64,000 bases of DNA from Microbacterium testaceum. GTDB lineage: Bacteria; Actinomycetota; Actinomycetes; Actinomycetales; Microbacteriaceae. A program made the position numbers and the translations under genes. How positions within the stretch are numbered: the stretch's first letter is position 1; each line of letters opens with the position of its first letter. The stretch lies in the NCBI RefSeq assembly GCF_029761935.1, contig NZ_CP121699.1, positions 2,914,001-2,978,000 on the forward strand, read 5' to 3'. Below, piece after piece: positions 1 to 7,485 of this stretch. Below the pieces are notes generated by a model. The model saw only the letters and a program-made list of their open reading frames with translations, was not told the DNA's origin and made no database searches.

Positions 1-1128
1 AGCCTCGCCGTCCACGCCGGTCAAGAGCCCGACGAGAGCACGGGGGCGGTCATCCCGCCGATCCACGTCTCGACGACGTACGCGCAGGACGGCATCGGCG
101 GGCTCCGCGGCGGCTACGAGTACGGCCGCAGCGGCAACCCCACGCGGACCGCGCTCGAGACGCAGATCGCCGCCCTCGAGGGGGGCGCTCGCGCGCTGTC
201 GTTCGCCTCGGGGCTCGCCGGCGAAGACGCGCTGCTGCGCGCCGCGCTCCAGCCCGGCGACGAGGTGCTGCTCGGCAACGACGTGTACGGCGGCACCTAT
301 CGCCTGCTCGCGCGGGTGCTCGGCCCGTGGGGTGTGAAGCTGCGCGTGGTCGACATGAGCGATCTGGATGCCGTGGCATCCGCGATCGAAGAGCGCGCCC
401 CGCGCATGGTCTGGGTCGAGACCCCCAGCAACCCGATGCTGCGCATCACCGACATCGCCGGCCTCGCCACCCTTGGCCACGCCGCGGGTGCCCTCGTCGT
501 GGTGGACAACACCTTCGCCTCGCCGGCCCTGCAGCGGCCGCTGCCGCTCGGTGCCGACGTCGTCGTGCACTCGGCGACGAAGTACCTCGGCGGGCACAGC
601 GACGTCGTCGGGGGAGCGCTCGCGTTCGCCGACGCCGACCTCGCCGAGAAGGTGCAGTTCCTGCAGTTCGCGGCGGGCGCGGTGTCGGGTCCCTTCGACG
701 CCTACCTCACCACGCGCGGCATCAAGACCCTCGCGGTGCGCATGCAGCGGCACAGCTCGAACGCGCAGGCGGTGGCCGAGCACCTGCTCGCCCACGACCG
801 CGTCGCGAAGGTCTACTACCCGGGTCTGCCCTCGCACCCCGGTCACGAGCTGGCGGCGCGGCAGATGAGCGGGTTCGGCGGCATCGTGTCGCTCGAGCTC
901 GCCGACGGCGCGGCCGCCCGCCGCTTCGCCGAGTCGACGCGCCTGTTCACCCTCGCCGAGTCGCTGGGAGGGGTGGAGTCGCTCGTGAACTACCCGGATG
1001 CCATGACCCACGCCTCCGTCCGCGGCACCGAACTCGCGGTGCCCGAGACCATCGTCCGCCTGTCGGTCGGCATCGAATCGGTCGACGACCTGGTCGCCGA
1101 CGTGGACCAGGCGCTCGCGGCTCTCTGA
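1..1128 (+). CDS. Cystathionine gamma-synthase/lyase family PLP enzyme (5' end cut by window)
   Basis: Frame 1 is open from the first base to the TGA at 1126-1128, so 375 residues are visible and only a short N-terminus is missing. The protein matches the Cys/Met-metabolism PLP family: a YGRSGNPTR segment near the start, VWVETPSNPMLR in the middle, and SATKYLGGHSD, where the lysine encoded at 580-582 should bind pyridoxal phosphate. These enzymes form cystathionine from O-acylhomoserine and cysteine, or cleave it, in the cytosol. Synthase and lyase cannot be told apart from sequence alone; the SLGGVESLV...MTHAS region is shared by both. A strong terminator follows. Family confidence is high, exact reaction moderate. 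Confidence 0.9.
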   Translation, partial: SLAVHAGQEPDESTGAVIPPIHVSTTYAQDGIGGLRGGYEYGRSGNPTRTALETQIAALEGGARALSFASGLAGEDALLRAALQPGDEVLLGNDVYGGTYRLLARVLGPWGVKLRVVDMSDLDAVASAIEERAPRMVWVETPSNPMLRITDIAGLATLGHAAGALVVVDNTFASPALQRPLPLGADVVVHSATKYLGGHSDVVGGALAFADADLAEKVQFLQFAAGAVSGPFDAYLTTRGIKTLAVRMQRHSSNAQAVAEHLLAHDRVAKVYYPGLPSHPGHELAARQMSGFGGIVSLELADGAAARRFAESTRLFTLAESLGGVESLVNYPDAMTHASVRGTELAVPETIVRLSVGIESVDDLVADVDQALAAL

Positions 1129-1144
1129 ACCGCGCGGACGCGAC

Positions 1145-1189
1145 GAACCCGGCCTCCCGCACATCGCGGGGGCCGGGTTCTTTCTCTTT
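1145..1189 (+). terminator. Intrinsic terminator after the cystathionine enzyme
   Basis: A perfect 10-bp inverted repeat, GAACCCGGCC (1145-1154) and GGCCGGGTTC (1171-1180), is followed by the T-rich run TTTCTCTTT. It sits just after the stop codon of the plus-strand gene. Confidence 0.85.
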
Positions 1190-1249
1190 GTGAGGGGCCA
1201 ATTTTCGTCGCTTGCGGGTGCCCCGAAGCGACAGAAATTGGCCCCTCAC
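1190..1249. repeat. Palindromic element A (family 1, solitary)
   Basis: Perfect 15-bp outer arms (1190-1204 and 1235-1249), then a 2-base mismatch, then a second stem GTCGCTT/AAGCGAC (1207-1213 and 1226-1232). Each arm reads GTGAG-N2-GCCA-N6-GTCGCTT, the same layout as the elements at 5050-5117 and 6071-6140, but no DUF559-type gene lies beside this copy. It lies between convergent genes. There is no T-tract, so terminator function is not the obvious reading. Confidence 0.8.
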
Positions 1250-1265
1250 GCGGGATGGGCGCGGG

Positions 1266-1901
1266 TCAGCGCTCGGCGCGAGCCAGGTTCTGCTCGAGCT
1301 CTTCGCGGTTCTGACGCACGACGTACGCGGGCTGGTCGCGCTCGACGCGCCAGCTCTCGCTGAGGGGTCCGACGTTGACGGTGTCGAAGCCGAACTCGTC
1401 GTAGATGCGCGTGACCAGGGCGACGGCCTCGTCGGAGTCGCTCGAGGTCGCCAGAGCCCGACGGTTCTCGGTACCGGCGGGGGCGCCGTCGGTGAGGATG
1501 TCCGCGGCGGGGATGTGATTGAACGCCTTCACGACGACCGACTCGGGAAGGTGCTCCTGAAGCATCTGCGAGGTGGTCGTCTTCTTCTCGTCGAGCTCGG
1601 CGATCTGTCCGTCGCGCTCGAAGTAGTAGTTGTTCGTGTCGAGAACGGTCTTGCCCACGAGGGGGGCCACCGGCACAGCGTCGATCGCCTTCAGCGGCAC
1701 CGTCACCACGACGATGTCTCCGGCCTCGGCGGCCTCCTGAGCCGTCGCCGCGCGCGCCTTGTCGCCCACCTCGGCGACGAGGTCGCTCAGCGTCTCGGGG
1801 CCTCGCGAGTTGGCGATGACCACGTCGTAACCGTGATCCGCGAAGCCCTTCGCCAGGGCCGAACCGATGTTGCCTGCTCCGATGATTCCTACAGTCGTCA
1901 T
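1266..1901 (-). CDS. NADPH-dependent F420 reductase-like oxidoreductase
   Basis: A 211-residue Rossmann-fold protein opening with TVGIIGAGNIGSALAKGF, the nucleotide-binding loop of the F420-dependent NADP reductase-like family. Residues about 60-90 (VVVTVPLKAI...GKTVLDTNNYY) and 120-135 (VVKAFNHIPA) follow that family. Most characterised members pass hydride between NADP and coenzyme F420 or reduce small substrates; the real substrate here is unknown. The ATG at 1901 is preceded by GGAGGA on the minus strand, which supports this start. It converges with the preceding cystathionine gene and is transcribed away from the TSUP permease. Confidence 0.8.
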   Translation of the reverse strand: MTTVGIIGAGNIGSALAKGFADHGYDVVIANSRGPETLSDLVAEVGDKARAATAQEAAEAGDIVVVTVPLKAIDAVPVAPLVGKTVLDTNNYYFERDGQIAELDEKKTTTSQMLQEHLPESVVVKAFNHIPAADILTDGAPAGTENRRALATSSDSDEAVALVTRIYDEFGFDTVNVGPLSESWRVERDQPAYVVRQNREELEQNLARAER

Positions 1902-1963
1902 GGAGGAGAGAACCGCGGCATCCGGTGGCTCATTCCCGGGAGCGGTACCAAACCTTCAGCAGC

Positions 1964-1997
1964 CTAAATATTTAGCACTACTAGTAATCAGTGTCAA
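1964..1997 (-). promoter_or_regulatory. Candidate promoter/operator of the F420-reductase-like gene
   Basis: On the minus strand TTGACA (plus-strand 1992-1997) is followed 17 nt later by an AT-rich -10-like segment. That segment is the perfect 12-bp palindrome CTAAATATTTAG (1964-1975), out of character for DNA this GC-rich. A redox or MarR-type regulator could bind there. No regulator is encoded next to it. Confidence 0.45.
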
Positions 1998-2107
1998 CCG
2001 GTCGGGTTCGTGGACGGCGTCCGTTTATCGTCATTCCTGTCGCACCCTCACGCGAGTGGTCGCAGTCCGGTGTTCGGGTCACCGTCCTGCTTGACCTGTG
2101 AGGGCGA

Positions 2108-2146
2108 CGGCCCCCGGTGGACGCGGCTTCGGACCACCGGGGGCCG
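2108..2146 (+). terminator. Strong hairpin in the leader of the TSUP gene
   Basis: A perfect 13-bp inverted repeat, CGGCCCCCGGTGG (2108-2120) and CCACCGGGGGCCG (2134-2146), is followed by CTTTCGTTT. It lies between two divergently transcribed genes, so no annotated upstream gene needs it. It could end an unannotated small RNA or act as an attenuator. The 307-bp gap 1902-2208 otherwise holds only the candidate promoter at 1964-1997. Confidence 0.6.
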
Positions 2147-2195
2147 CTTTCGTTTCCGGGCGAGTCACCTCGTCGGGGCGTCGCGCGGACGGTGG

Positions 2196-2201
2196 AAGAC
2201 T
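2196..2201 (+). promoter_or_regulatory. Weak leaderless -10 for the TSUP gene
   Basis: AAGACT lies 7 nt before the GTG at 2209. It is a weaker match to TANNNT than the other leaderless promoters in the window. Confidence 0.35.
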
Positions 2202-2208
2202 GGATGCC

Positions 2209-3006
2209 GTGACCCCCGAGACCCGCCCCTCGCGCTCCGCCCGCTTCTTCTTCGTCTGCATCGGTGTCGGTCTTCTCGCCGGTCTCATGTCGGGCCTGTT
2301 CGGTGTCGGGGGCGGAACCGTCATCGTCCCGCTCCTGGTGCTGCTGCTCGGCTTCGACCAGCGTCTCGGGGCGGGTACCTCGCTCGCGGCGATCGTGCCC
2401 ACGGCATCCGTCGGCGTCATCACCTACGCGATCGACGGGCACGTCGCGTGGCTCCCCGCGCTGATCCTGGCCGCCTTCGCGGTGGTCGGCGCCCAGATCG
2501 GCACGTGGCTGCTCCCGAAGCTGTCGCAGACCGCGCTGCGCTGGGCGTTCGTCGCGTTCCTCATCGTGGTGATGGTGAGTCTGTTCTTCGTCATCCCCTC
2601 GCGCGACGCCGAACTCGAGCTCACCTGGATCACCGGACCGGGGCTTGCGCTGCTGGGGGTGATCACCGGAACCCTGGCGGGTCTGCTCGGCGTGGGCGGC
2701 GGCATCATCGTCGTCCCCGCCCTGCTGCTGCTGTTCGGCACGAGCGACCTCATCGCCAAGGGCACCTCGCTGCTCATGATGATCCCCACGGCGATCTCGG
2801 GGACCGTCGGAAACCTGCGCCGCTCGAACGTCGACATCCGTGCCGCCCTGTGCATCGGGATCGCCGCGTGCCTCACCACCCCGGTGGGCGCCCTCATCGC
2901 GAAGTTCGTCGATCCGTTCGTGGGCAACGTGCTGTTCGCGATCTTCCTCGTCTTCATCGCCTCGCAGATGGCGGTCAAGGCCGTTCGCGGGCGTCACCAG
3001 CGCTGA
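2209..3006 (+). CDS. Sulfite exporter TauE/SafE (TSUP) family permease
   Basis: Read from the GTG at 2209 (265 residues). A longer in-frame extension back to 2098 runs through the leader hairpin and does not look like protein. Two halves repeat the TSUP signature: GLMSGLFGVGGGTVIVPLL near residue 25 and GTLAGLLGVGGGIIVVPALL near residue 155. Each is followed by GTSLAAIVPTA or GTSLLMMIPTA, and about eight membrane segments can be drawn. Family members move sulfite, sulfoacetate or other small organic anions across the membrane; the substrate here cannot be inferred. It stands alone, transcribed before the MaoC/MurB group. Confidence 0.85.
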   Translation: MTPETRPSRSARFFFVCIGVGLLAGLMSGLFGVGGGTVIVPLLVLLLGFDQRLGAGTSLAAIVPTASVGVITYAIDGHVAWLPALILAAFAVVGAQIGTWLLPKLSQTALRWAFVAFLIVVMVSLFFVIPSRDAELELTWITGPGLALLGVITGTLAGLLGVGGGIIVVPALLLLFGTSDLIAKGTSLLMMIPTAISGTVGNLRRSNVDIRAALCIGIAACLTTPVGALIAKFVDPFVGNVLFAIFLVFIASQMAVKAVRGRHQR

Positions 3007-3034
3007 TCCACGGCGGTGGCGCGAACCCGCTCGA

Positions 3035-3040
3035 TAGACT
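3035..3040 (+). promoter_or_regulatory. Leaderless -10 (TAGACT)
   Basis: TAGACT ends 6 nt before the GTG at 3047. This spacing places the transcription start on or next to the start codon, so the mRNA should be leaderless. Confidence 0.6.
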
Positions 3041-3046
3041 GGACGG

Positions 3047-3496
3047 GTGCCCGTGAACCCCGAACTCGTCGGTCGTGCCTTCGCGCCGACCGCTCCCTAC
3101 CTGGTCGGCCGCGAGAAGGTGCGCGAATTCGCCCGCGCCGTCTTCGCCGACGCCCCGCAGCACACCGACCCCGCGGCCGCGCGCGCCCTGGGGTACGCCG
3201 ACGTGGTGGCCCCGCCGACCTTCGCGATGGTCGTTCAAGACCTGACGCTCCAGCAGCTGCTCGGCGACCCCGACTCCGGCATCGAGCTGTCGCGCCTCGT
3301 GCACGCCGAGCAGCGGTTCCGCTACACGCGGCCCATCGTCGCGGGCGACGAGCTCGTCGCGACGCTTTCGGTCACCGGCATCCGGACCATGGGCGGTAAC
3401 GCGATGATCACGAGCGAAGCCGAGATCGTGGATGCCGACGGCGCCCACGTCGTGACGACGACGAGCGTTTTGCTCGCAGGGGAGGCCGGCGCATGA
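3047..3496 (+). CDS. MaoC-type dehydratase subunit (HadA-like, FAS1-like domain)
   Basis: A 149-residue hot-dog-fold protein (VGREKVREFARAVF, VVAPPTFAMVV, RLVHAEQRFRYTRPIVAGDEL). The order of these blocks matches the N-terminal, non-catalytic MaoC half represented by mycobacterial HadA/HadC. It probably pairs with the catalytic half encoded immediately downstream to hydrate or dehydrate 3-hydroxyacyl thioesters in fatty-acid metabolism. The GTG start at 3047 follows a TAGACT box by 6 nt. The last codons overlap the next ATG (3493-3496), so the two subunits are translationally coupled. Confidence 0.85.
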   Translation: MPVNPELVGRAFAPTAPYLVGREKVREFARAVFADAPQHTDPAAARALGYADVVAPPTFAMVVQDLTLQQLLGDPDSGIELSRLVHAEQRFRYTRPIVAGDELVATLSVTGIRTMGGNAMITSEAEIVDADGAHVVTTTSVLLAGEAGA

Positions 3497-3897
3497 GCGC
3501 GTTCACCGTCGGCGAGGTCATCGCCGAACGCTCCGTTCACCTCACGCGTGAGTCTCTCGTCCGCTACGCCGGCGCGTCGGGCGACTTCAACCCCATCCAC
3601 TACCGCGACGACGTCGCCGCCGCCGTGGGTCTGCCGGGCGTCCTCGCGCACGGCATGCTCACCATGGGCATCGCCGTCGGCACGCTGACCGACGCGCTGG
3701 GCGACACCGGACGCATCGCCGAATACGGCGTGCGCTTCACCCGACCGGTCGTCGTCGACCCGGAGGCCGGAGCCGACCTGCACGTCAGCGCGAAGGTCGG
3801 AGCCGTCGACGACGAGACCGCCCGCATCGACCTGACCGTCACGTTCGCCGAGACGACGGTGCTCGGCAAGGCGCAGGTGCGGGTGCGGTTGTCCTGA
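3493..3897 (+). CDS. MaoC-like (R)-hydratase subunit (HadB-like)
   Basis: 134 residues with the hydratase-2 motif YAGASGDFNPIHYRDD (residues about 24-39). It contains the catalytic Asp and His of MaoC hydratases, followed by GVLAHGMLTMGI. It should supply the active site of a heterodimer with the protein at 3047-3496, the arrangement of mycobacterial HadAB, which dehydrates 3-hydroxyacyl-ACP. The ATG overlaps the upstream stop by 4 nt and its own TGA overlaps the murB ATG by 1 nt. All three genes are therefore one transcript, a conserved actinobacterial arrangement. Confidence 0.88.
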   Translation: MSAFTVGEVIAERSVHLTRESLVRYAGASGDFNPIHYRDDVAAAVGLPGVLAHGMLTMGIAVGTLTDALGDTGRIAEYGVRFTRPVVVDPEAGADLHVSAKVGAVDDETARIDLTVTFAETTVLGKAQVRVRLS

Positions 3898-5033
3898 TGC
3901 CCGAGGTCGCCCCCGTCCCCCTCTCGCAGTTGACCACCCTGCGCACGGGGGGAGAACCCGCCCGTCTCATCGACGCCTCGACGCTCGACGAGGCGGTCGC
4001 CGCGCTCCGCGAGGTGTGGGCCGAGGGCGAGCCGTGGTTCGTGCTCGGCGGCGGCTCGAACCTGTTCGTCGGCGACGAGCCCTTCGAGGGCACGGTCGTG
4101 CGGCTCCGCACGTCGGGGATCGAAGAGCTGCCGGGCTCGCGCGAGGGCACGGTACGCCTGCGCGTGCAGGCCGGACACGACTGGGACGCCCTCGTCGCCG
4201 AGACGGTCGCGCGCGGCTTCGCCGGCATCGAGGCGATGTCGGGCATCCCCGGCACGGTCGGTGCCGCGCCCGTGCAGAACGTCGGGGCCTATGGCCAGGA
4301 GATCGTCCAGACCCTCGTCGAGGTCGAGCTGATCGACGAATCGACCGGTGAGGTCTCGACCGTCTCCGCTGAAGAACTGGGCCTGGGCTTTCGCACGTCG
4401 GTGCTGAAGCGCCACTACGGTTCGGTGCCCGAGCGCTCCGCGGTCATCCTCTCGGTGACGCTCGAGCTCGAACGCGTGGGCGCGGAGGAGCGGCCCATCG
4501 CGGGCGAGCAGCTGCGCGGCGCCCTCGGTCTTGAACCGGGCCAGACCGTCTCGCTCCGGTGGATCCGCGACCACGTCCTCACCACCCGCGCCCGCAAGGG
4601 TATGGTCCTCGACGCCGAGGACCCCGATACCTGGAGCGCGGGGTCGTTCTTCCAGAACGCGATCGTCTCGGAGGCCTTCGCCCGTACCCTCCCGGCCGAA
4701 TGCCCCCAGTGGCCCCTCACGCCGGTGCTCGATCCGGTGACGGTCATTCCGCTCGCCGCCTTCGACGGCATCCTGCCCCCGCCCCCCGTGGTGTCGCGGC
4801 AGGTCAAGGTGAGCGCAGCCTGGCTCATCGAGAACGCCGGTCTCCGCCGGGGGTTCCGCTTCCCGCGCTCGCGCGCCGGGCTCTCGACCAAGCACACGCT
4901 CGCCCTGACGAACCGCGGAGAAGCGACCGCGGCCGAGATCGCCGAGCTCGCCCGCTTCGTGCAGAATCGGGTGGCCTCGGAGTTCGGCCTTGTGCTGCAG
5001 CCCGAACCGGTCCTGGTCAACGTCGAGCTGTAG
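3897..5033 (+). CDS. murB: UDP-N-acetylenolpyruvoylglucosamine reductase MurB
   Basis: 378 residues, the length expected for actinobacterial MurB. It carries the opening PLSQLTTLRTGGEPA, the FAD-binding GGGSNLFVGDE (about residues 49-59), the MSGIPGTVGAAPVQNVGAYG segment, and WSAGSFFQNAIV, in which a serine acts as proton donor in known MurB enzymes. It reduces UDP-GlcNAc-enolpyruvate to UDP-MurNAc with NADPH in the cytosol, an essential peptidoglycan step. The ATG overlaps the preceding TGA. A palindromic element (5050-5117) begins 16 bp after its stop. Confidence 0.96.
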   Translation: MPEVAPVPLSQLTTLRTGGEPARLIDASTLDEAVAALREVWAEGEPWFVLGGGSNLFVGDEPFEGTVVRLRTSGIEELPGSREGTVRLRVQAGHDWDALVAETVARGFAGIEAMSGIPGTVGAAPVQNVGAYGQEIVQTLVEVELIDESTGEVSTVSAEELGLGFRTSVLKRHYGSVPERSAVILSVTLELERVGAEERPIAGEQLRGALGLEPGQTVSLRWIRDHVLTTRARKGMVLDAEDPDTWSAGSFFQNAIVSEAFARTLPAECPQWPLTPVLDPVTVIPLAAFDGILPPPPVVSRQVKVSAAWLIENAGLRRGFRFPRSRAGLSTKHTLALTNRGEATAAEIAELARFVQNRVASEFGLVLQPEPVLVNVEL

Positions 5034-5049
5034 GTCCCCCAGGGCTCCT

Positions 5050-5117
5050 CCGCGTGAGTCGCCAAGAATTGTCGCTTCGAACGCTGTCAAAGCGACAATT
5101 TCTGGCGAGTCACGCGG
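5050..5117. repeat. Palindromic element B (family 1), left border of a DUF559-type gene
   Basis: Arms of about 27 bases pair with three mismatches around the loop at 5078-5089. The murB-side arm reads GTGAG-TC-GCCA-N6-GTCGCTT. The gene-side arm (reverse complement) differs at one fixed base, GTGAC instead of GTGAG, which gives the element an orientation. The TGA of the adjacent minus-strand gene (5110-5112) lies inside this arm. Compare elements C (6071-6140) and A (1190-1249). Confidence 0.85.
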
Positions 5118-6003
5118 GGGTTCTCGCGAGCAGGCGGCGAATACGCGCGAGCAGAGCGACCGGGTCGTCGAAATCGCGTGCCGTCACGACAGTCATCCGG
5201 TAGCCGAGGGACTCCAGCTCGGCCCGGCGAGACTGATCCCTGCTCCATTGGTGCGGATCGCGGTGATGATCACCGTCGTACTCGATAATGAGTCGTTCAT
5301 CCGGGTAGAGCAGATCGACGCGGGCCACGAACCGACTCCCGTCGAAGATCTCGACGTTGCTCTGCGGCACCGGCAGGCCGGACTGGATGAGAAGAACGCG
5401 CAACTCCGACTCCCGTGGCGACTCCGCCCGCTCATCCGCGAGATCCACGGCAAGTCGGCGTCGCTTCGATCCCCTGCCGCCCAGGAATCGACGATGCATC
5501 CGCTCGAGATCCTTTCGCGTCGCCATCTGATGATGGCGCGAGATGAGCCGATCCGAGATGGCCGTCAGCTGCCCGACTCCCAGCATTTCGGCGAGTTCCG
5601 CCCACGTCCTGAGGGGAGAAGTGCACCGGATGCCATGGACCTCGACGATGTCGTCGGGCACGACCGCCAGAGCCCGACCGGTGGTGCCGGGGCGACGTAT
5701 CCGGTTCTGATCCGCGGGAACTCCGATGAACGGTCTCTCCCACGCGGTTGTCGACAGAGCGTACGGCAGGGGGAGTCCGTGCAGAACAGCCGCAGTGGGG
5801 CCGCAGAAGAACGCGTGCGCGGGAAGCGCGCGCAGAAGGGCCGCGAGCACATCCCCTTGCGTGGAGGACTCCGCGACTCGGATTCCGGCGTGCGGGATCG
5901 TCCAGACCGCCGCCCTCATCGTGCTCGGCGTCAGGCCGTGATGTGCGCCCTCGGCGATGGTGAACGCGTCAGTGGGTCCGATGAGGCGGCGGGTTGTCGG
6001 CAT
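5110..6003 (-). CDS. AbiEi-like / DUF559 (REase-fold) domain protein inside a palindrome pair
   Basis: 297 residues. The N-terminal part (about 1-75) resembles the winged-helix domain of AbiEi-type antitoxins. FCGPTAAVLHGLPLP follows near residue 72. The C-terminal half carries ARVDLLYPDERLIIEYDGDHH (split: ARVDLLYPDE / RLIIEYDGDHH), the D...E-x-D arrangement of DUF559/MTES_1575-type restriction-endonuclease-fold domains related to Vsr. DNA cleavage or nicking is a family-based inference; the biological role is unknown. The stop codon lies inside palindrome B and palindrome C begins 68 bp upstream of its ATG, so the gene and both palindromes look like one unit. Paralogs are at 37554-38513 (intact) and about 50230-51023 (decayed). 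Confidence 0.75.
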   Translation of the reverse strand: MPTTRRLIGPTDAFTIAEGAHHGLTPSTMRAAVWTIPHAGIRVAESSTQGDVLAALLRALPAHAFFCGPTAAVLHGLPLPYALSTTAWERPFIGVPADQNRIRRPGTTGRALAVVPDDIVEVHGIRCTSPLRTWAELAEMLGVGQLTAISDRLISRHHQMATRKDLERMHRRFLGGRGSKRRRLAVDLADERAESPRESELRVLLIQSGLPVPQSNVEIFDGSRFVARVDLLYPDERLIIEYDGDHHRDPHQWSRDQSRRAELESLGYRMTVVTARDFDDPVALLARIRRLLARTPA

Positions 6004-6070
6004 CCGGTGATGATGGCGCTTTACTCACCGGCGCGCGCTCACCTCTCCCCAGCCCCTGCTCTCCGCTCTG

Positions 6071-6140
6071 CGCGCGTGACTCGCCAAGAACTGTCGCTTC
6101 GGAGGTGGCCGAAGCGACAAATTATGGCGACTCACGCGCG
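6071..6140. repeat. Palindromic element C (family 1), right border of a DUF559-type gene
   Basis: Arms of about 32 bases with four mismatches flank a 6-nt loop (6103-6108). The gene-side arm carries GTGAC-TC-GCCA and the outer arm GTGAG-TC-GCCA, the mirror image of element B. The two elements are therefore inverted with respect to each other around the gene. Confidence 0.85.
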
Positions 6141-6183
6141 AAGACGGGCGGAAGACGGGCGGAAGGCGGGCGGAAGACGCGGG
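6140..6183. repeat. 11-bp tandem repeat next to palindrome C
   Basis: Four 11-bp units (GAAGACGGGCG twice, GAAGGCGGGCG, then GAAGACGCGGG) start at the outer end of palindrome C. They stop just before the aminotransferase stop codon. Confidence 0.8.
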
Positions 6184-6205
6184 GGCTGGGGAGGAGGGGC
6201 AGGCC

Positions 6206-7405
6206 TCAGGCGAACAGGCGCTGGAGGCGCTGCACGCCCTCGAGGAGCTGGTCGTCGCCCAGGGCGTACGACAGGCGCAGGTATCCGCTCGGGCCGAAGG
6301 CCTCGCCGGGGACGACGGCGACCTCGGCCTGCTCGAGGATGAGGTCGGCGAGATCGAGCGAGGTGGTGGGCGTGACGCCGCCCCACGTGCGGTTCAGCAG
6401 GCCCTGCACGTCGGGGTAGACGTAGAACGCGCCGAGCGGGTTGGGCACCTCGACGCCGTCGATCTTCGACAGCTCCGACACGATCAGCTTCCGGCGGCGG
6501 TCGAAGGCCAGGCGGAACTGCTCGGCCTCGTCCTGCGGGCCGTTCAACGCCTCGGCGGCGGCGAGCTGCGCGACGTTGTTGACGTTGCTCGACAGGTGCG
6601 ACTGCAGGTTGCCGGCGAGCTTCATGGCATCCGCCGGTCCGACCATCCAGCCCACGCGCCATCCGGTCATGGCGTAGGTCTTGGCCACGCCGTTGACGAG
6701 GATGGTCTGCCCCGCGAGCTCGGGCACGGCCTCGACGATCGAGACGGCCTTGACGCCCTCGTACGTGAGGTTCTGGTAGATCTCGTCGGTGATGACCCAG
6801 ATGCCGTGCTCGAGGGCCCAGCGACCGATCTCGGCGGTCTCTTCGGGCGTGTAGACCGAGCCGGTGGGGTTCGAGGGCGAGACGAACACGAGCACCGTGG
6901 TCTTGTCGGTGCGCGCGGCCTCGAGCTGGGCGACGGTGACCTTGTAGTCCTGGTCGGCGCCGGCGAACACCTCGACGGGCGTGCCGTCGGCCAGGGCGAT
7001 CGCCTCGGGGTAGGTGGTCCAGTACGGGGCGGGCAGCAGCACCTCGTCGCCGGGGTTCACCACCGTTTGGAACGCCTGGTACACCGACTGCTTGCCGCCG
7101 TTGGTCACGATGACCTGCGAGGGCGCGACCTCGAGGCCGGAGTCGCGGAGGGTCTTCGCGGCGATCGCCTCGCGCAGCACGGGGAGGCCCGCGGCGGGGG
7201 TGTAGCGGTAGTTCTTCGGGTCCTGCAGCGCCTTCGCTGCGGCATCGACGATGAACGAGGGCGTGGCGAAGTCGGGCTCGCCGGCCGCGTACGAGATGAC
7301 CGGTCGGCCGGCGGCCTGGAGGGCCTTGGCCTTGGCGTCGACCTTGAGGGTCGCGGACTCGGCGATGGCGGACAGCTTGCGGGAGAGCGGGGCGCGGGAA
7401 GTCAC
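6206..7405 (-). CDS. Pyridoxal-phosphate aminotransferase (aspartate/aromatic type)
   Basis: 399 residues from the GTG at 7405. Fold-type I class I aminotransferase with [35 protein letters not shown] and [17 protein letters not shown], in which the lysine of AKTY should bind PLP and the arginine binds the substrate carboxylate. It probably transaminates aspartate or another amino acid with 2-oxoglutarate in the cytosol. A longer reading frame reaches 7501, but the GTG at 7405 is preceded by TAGGCT (plus-strand 7413-7418) with 7 nt between, a leaderless start. It is divergent from the CLC channel gene. Confidence 0.9.
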   Translation of the reverse strand: MTSRAPLSRKLSAIAESATLKVDAKAKALQAAGRPVISYAAGEPDFATPSFIVDAAAKALQDPKNYRYTPAAGLPVLREAIAAKTLRDSGLEVAPSQVIVTNGGKQSVYQAFQTVVNPGDEVLLPAPYWTTYPEAIALADGTPVEVFAGADQDYKVTVAQLEAARTDKTTVLVFVSPSNPTGSVYTPEETAEIGRWALEHGIWVITDEIYQNLTYEGVKAVSIVEAVPELAGQTILVNGVAKTYAMTGWRVGWMVGPADAMKLAGNLQSHLSSNVNNVAQLAAAEALNGPQDEAEQFRLAFDRRRKLIVSELSKIDGVEVPNPLGAFYVYPDVQGLLNRTWGGVTPTTSLDLADLILEQAEVAVVPGEAFGPSGYLRLSYALGDDQLLEGVQRLQRLFA

Positions 7406-7412
7406 GGTTCCG

Positions 7413-7418
7413 AGCCTA
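7413..7418 (-). promoter_or_regulatory. Leaderless -10 (TAGGCT, minus strand)
   Basis: TAGGCT on the minus strand lies 7 nt before the GTG at 7405, which supports the shorter aminotransferase start. Confidence 0.55.
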
Positions 7419-7473
7419 CTGTTCGAGCCCGCCCCAGCCGAGGGTCGTGACGACTTACGAAACACAGCTCCAT

Positions 7474-7479
7474 TAGCGT
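7474..7479 (+). promoter_or_regulatory. Leaderless -10 (TAGCGT)
   Basis: TAGCGT lies 6 nt before the GTG at 7486 of the CLC gene. Confidence 0.55.
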
Positions 7480-7485
7480 GTCGGG

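Noticed and set aside
5110..6003. Type IV AbiE toxin-antitoxin locus
   Set aside because: The N-terminus resembles AbiEi, but no AbiEii nucleotidyltransferase toxin gene is adjacent here or at 37554. A classical two-gene AbiE system is not supported.
6140..6183. Possible CRISPR array
   Set aside because: The 11-bp units are contiguous with no spacers. The 19-bp units at 51096-51143 and the CTGGGG units at 62548-62571 also lack spacers, and no cas gene is present.
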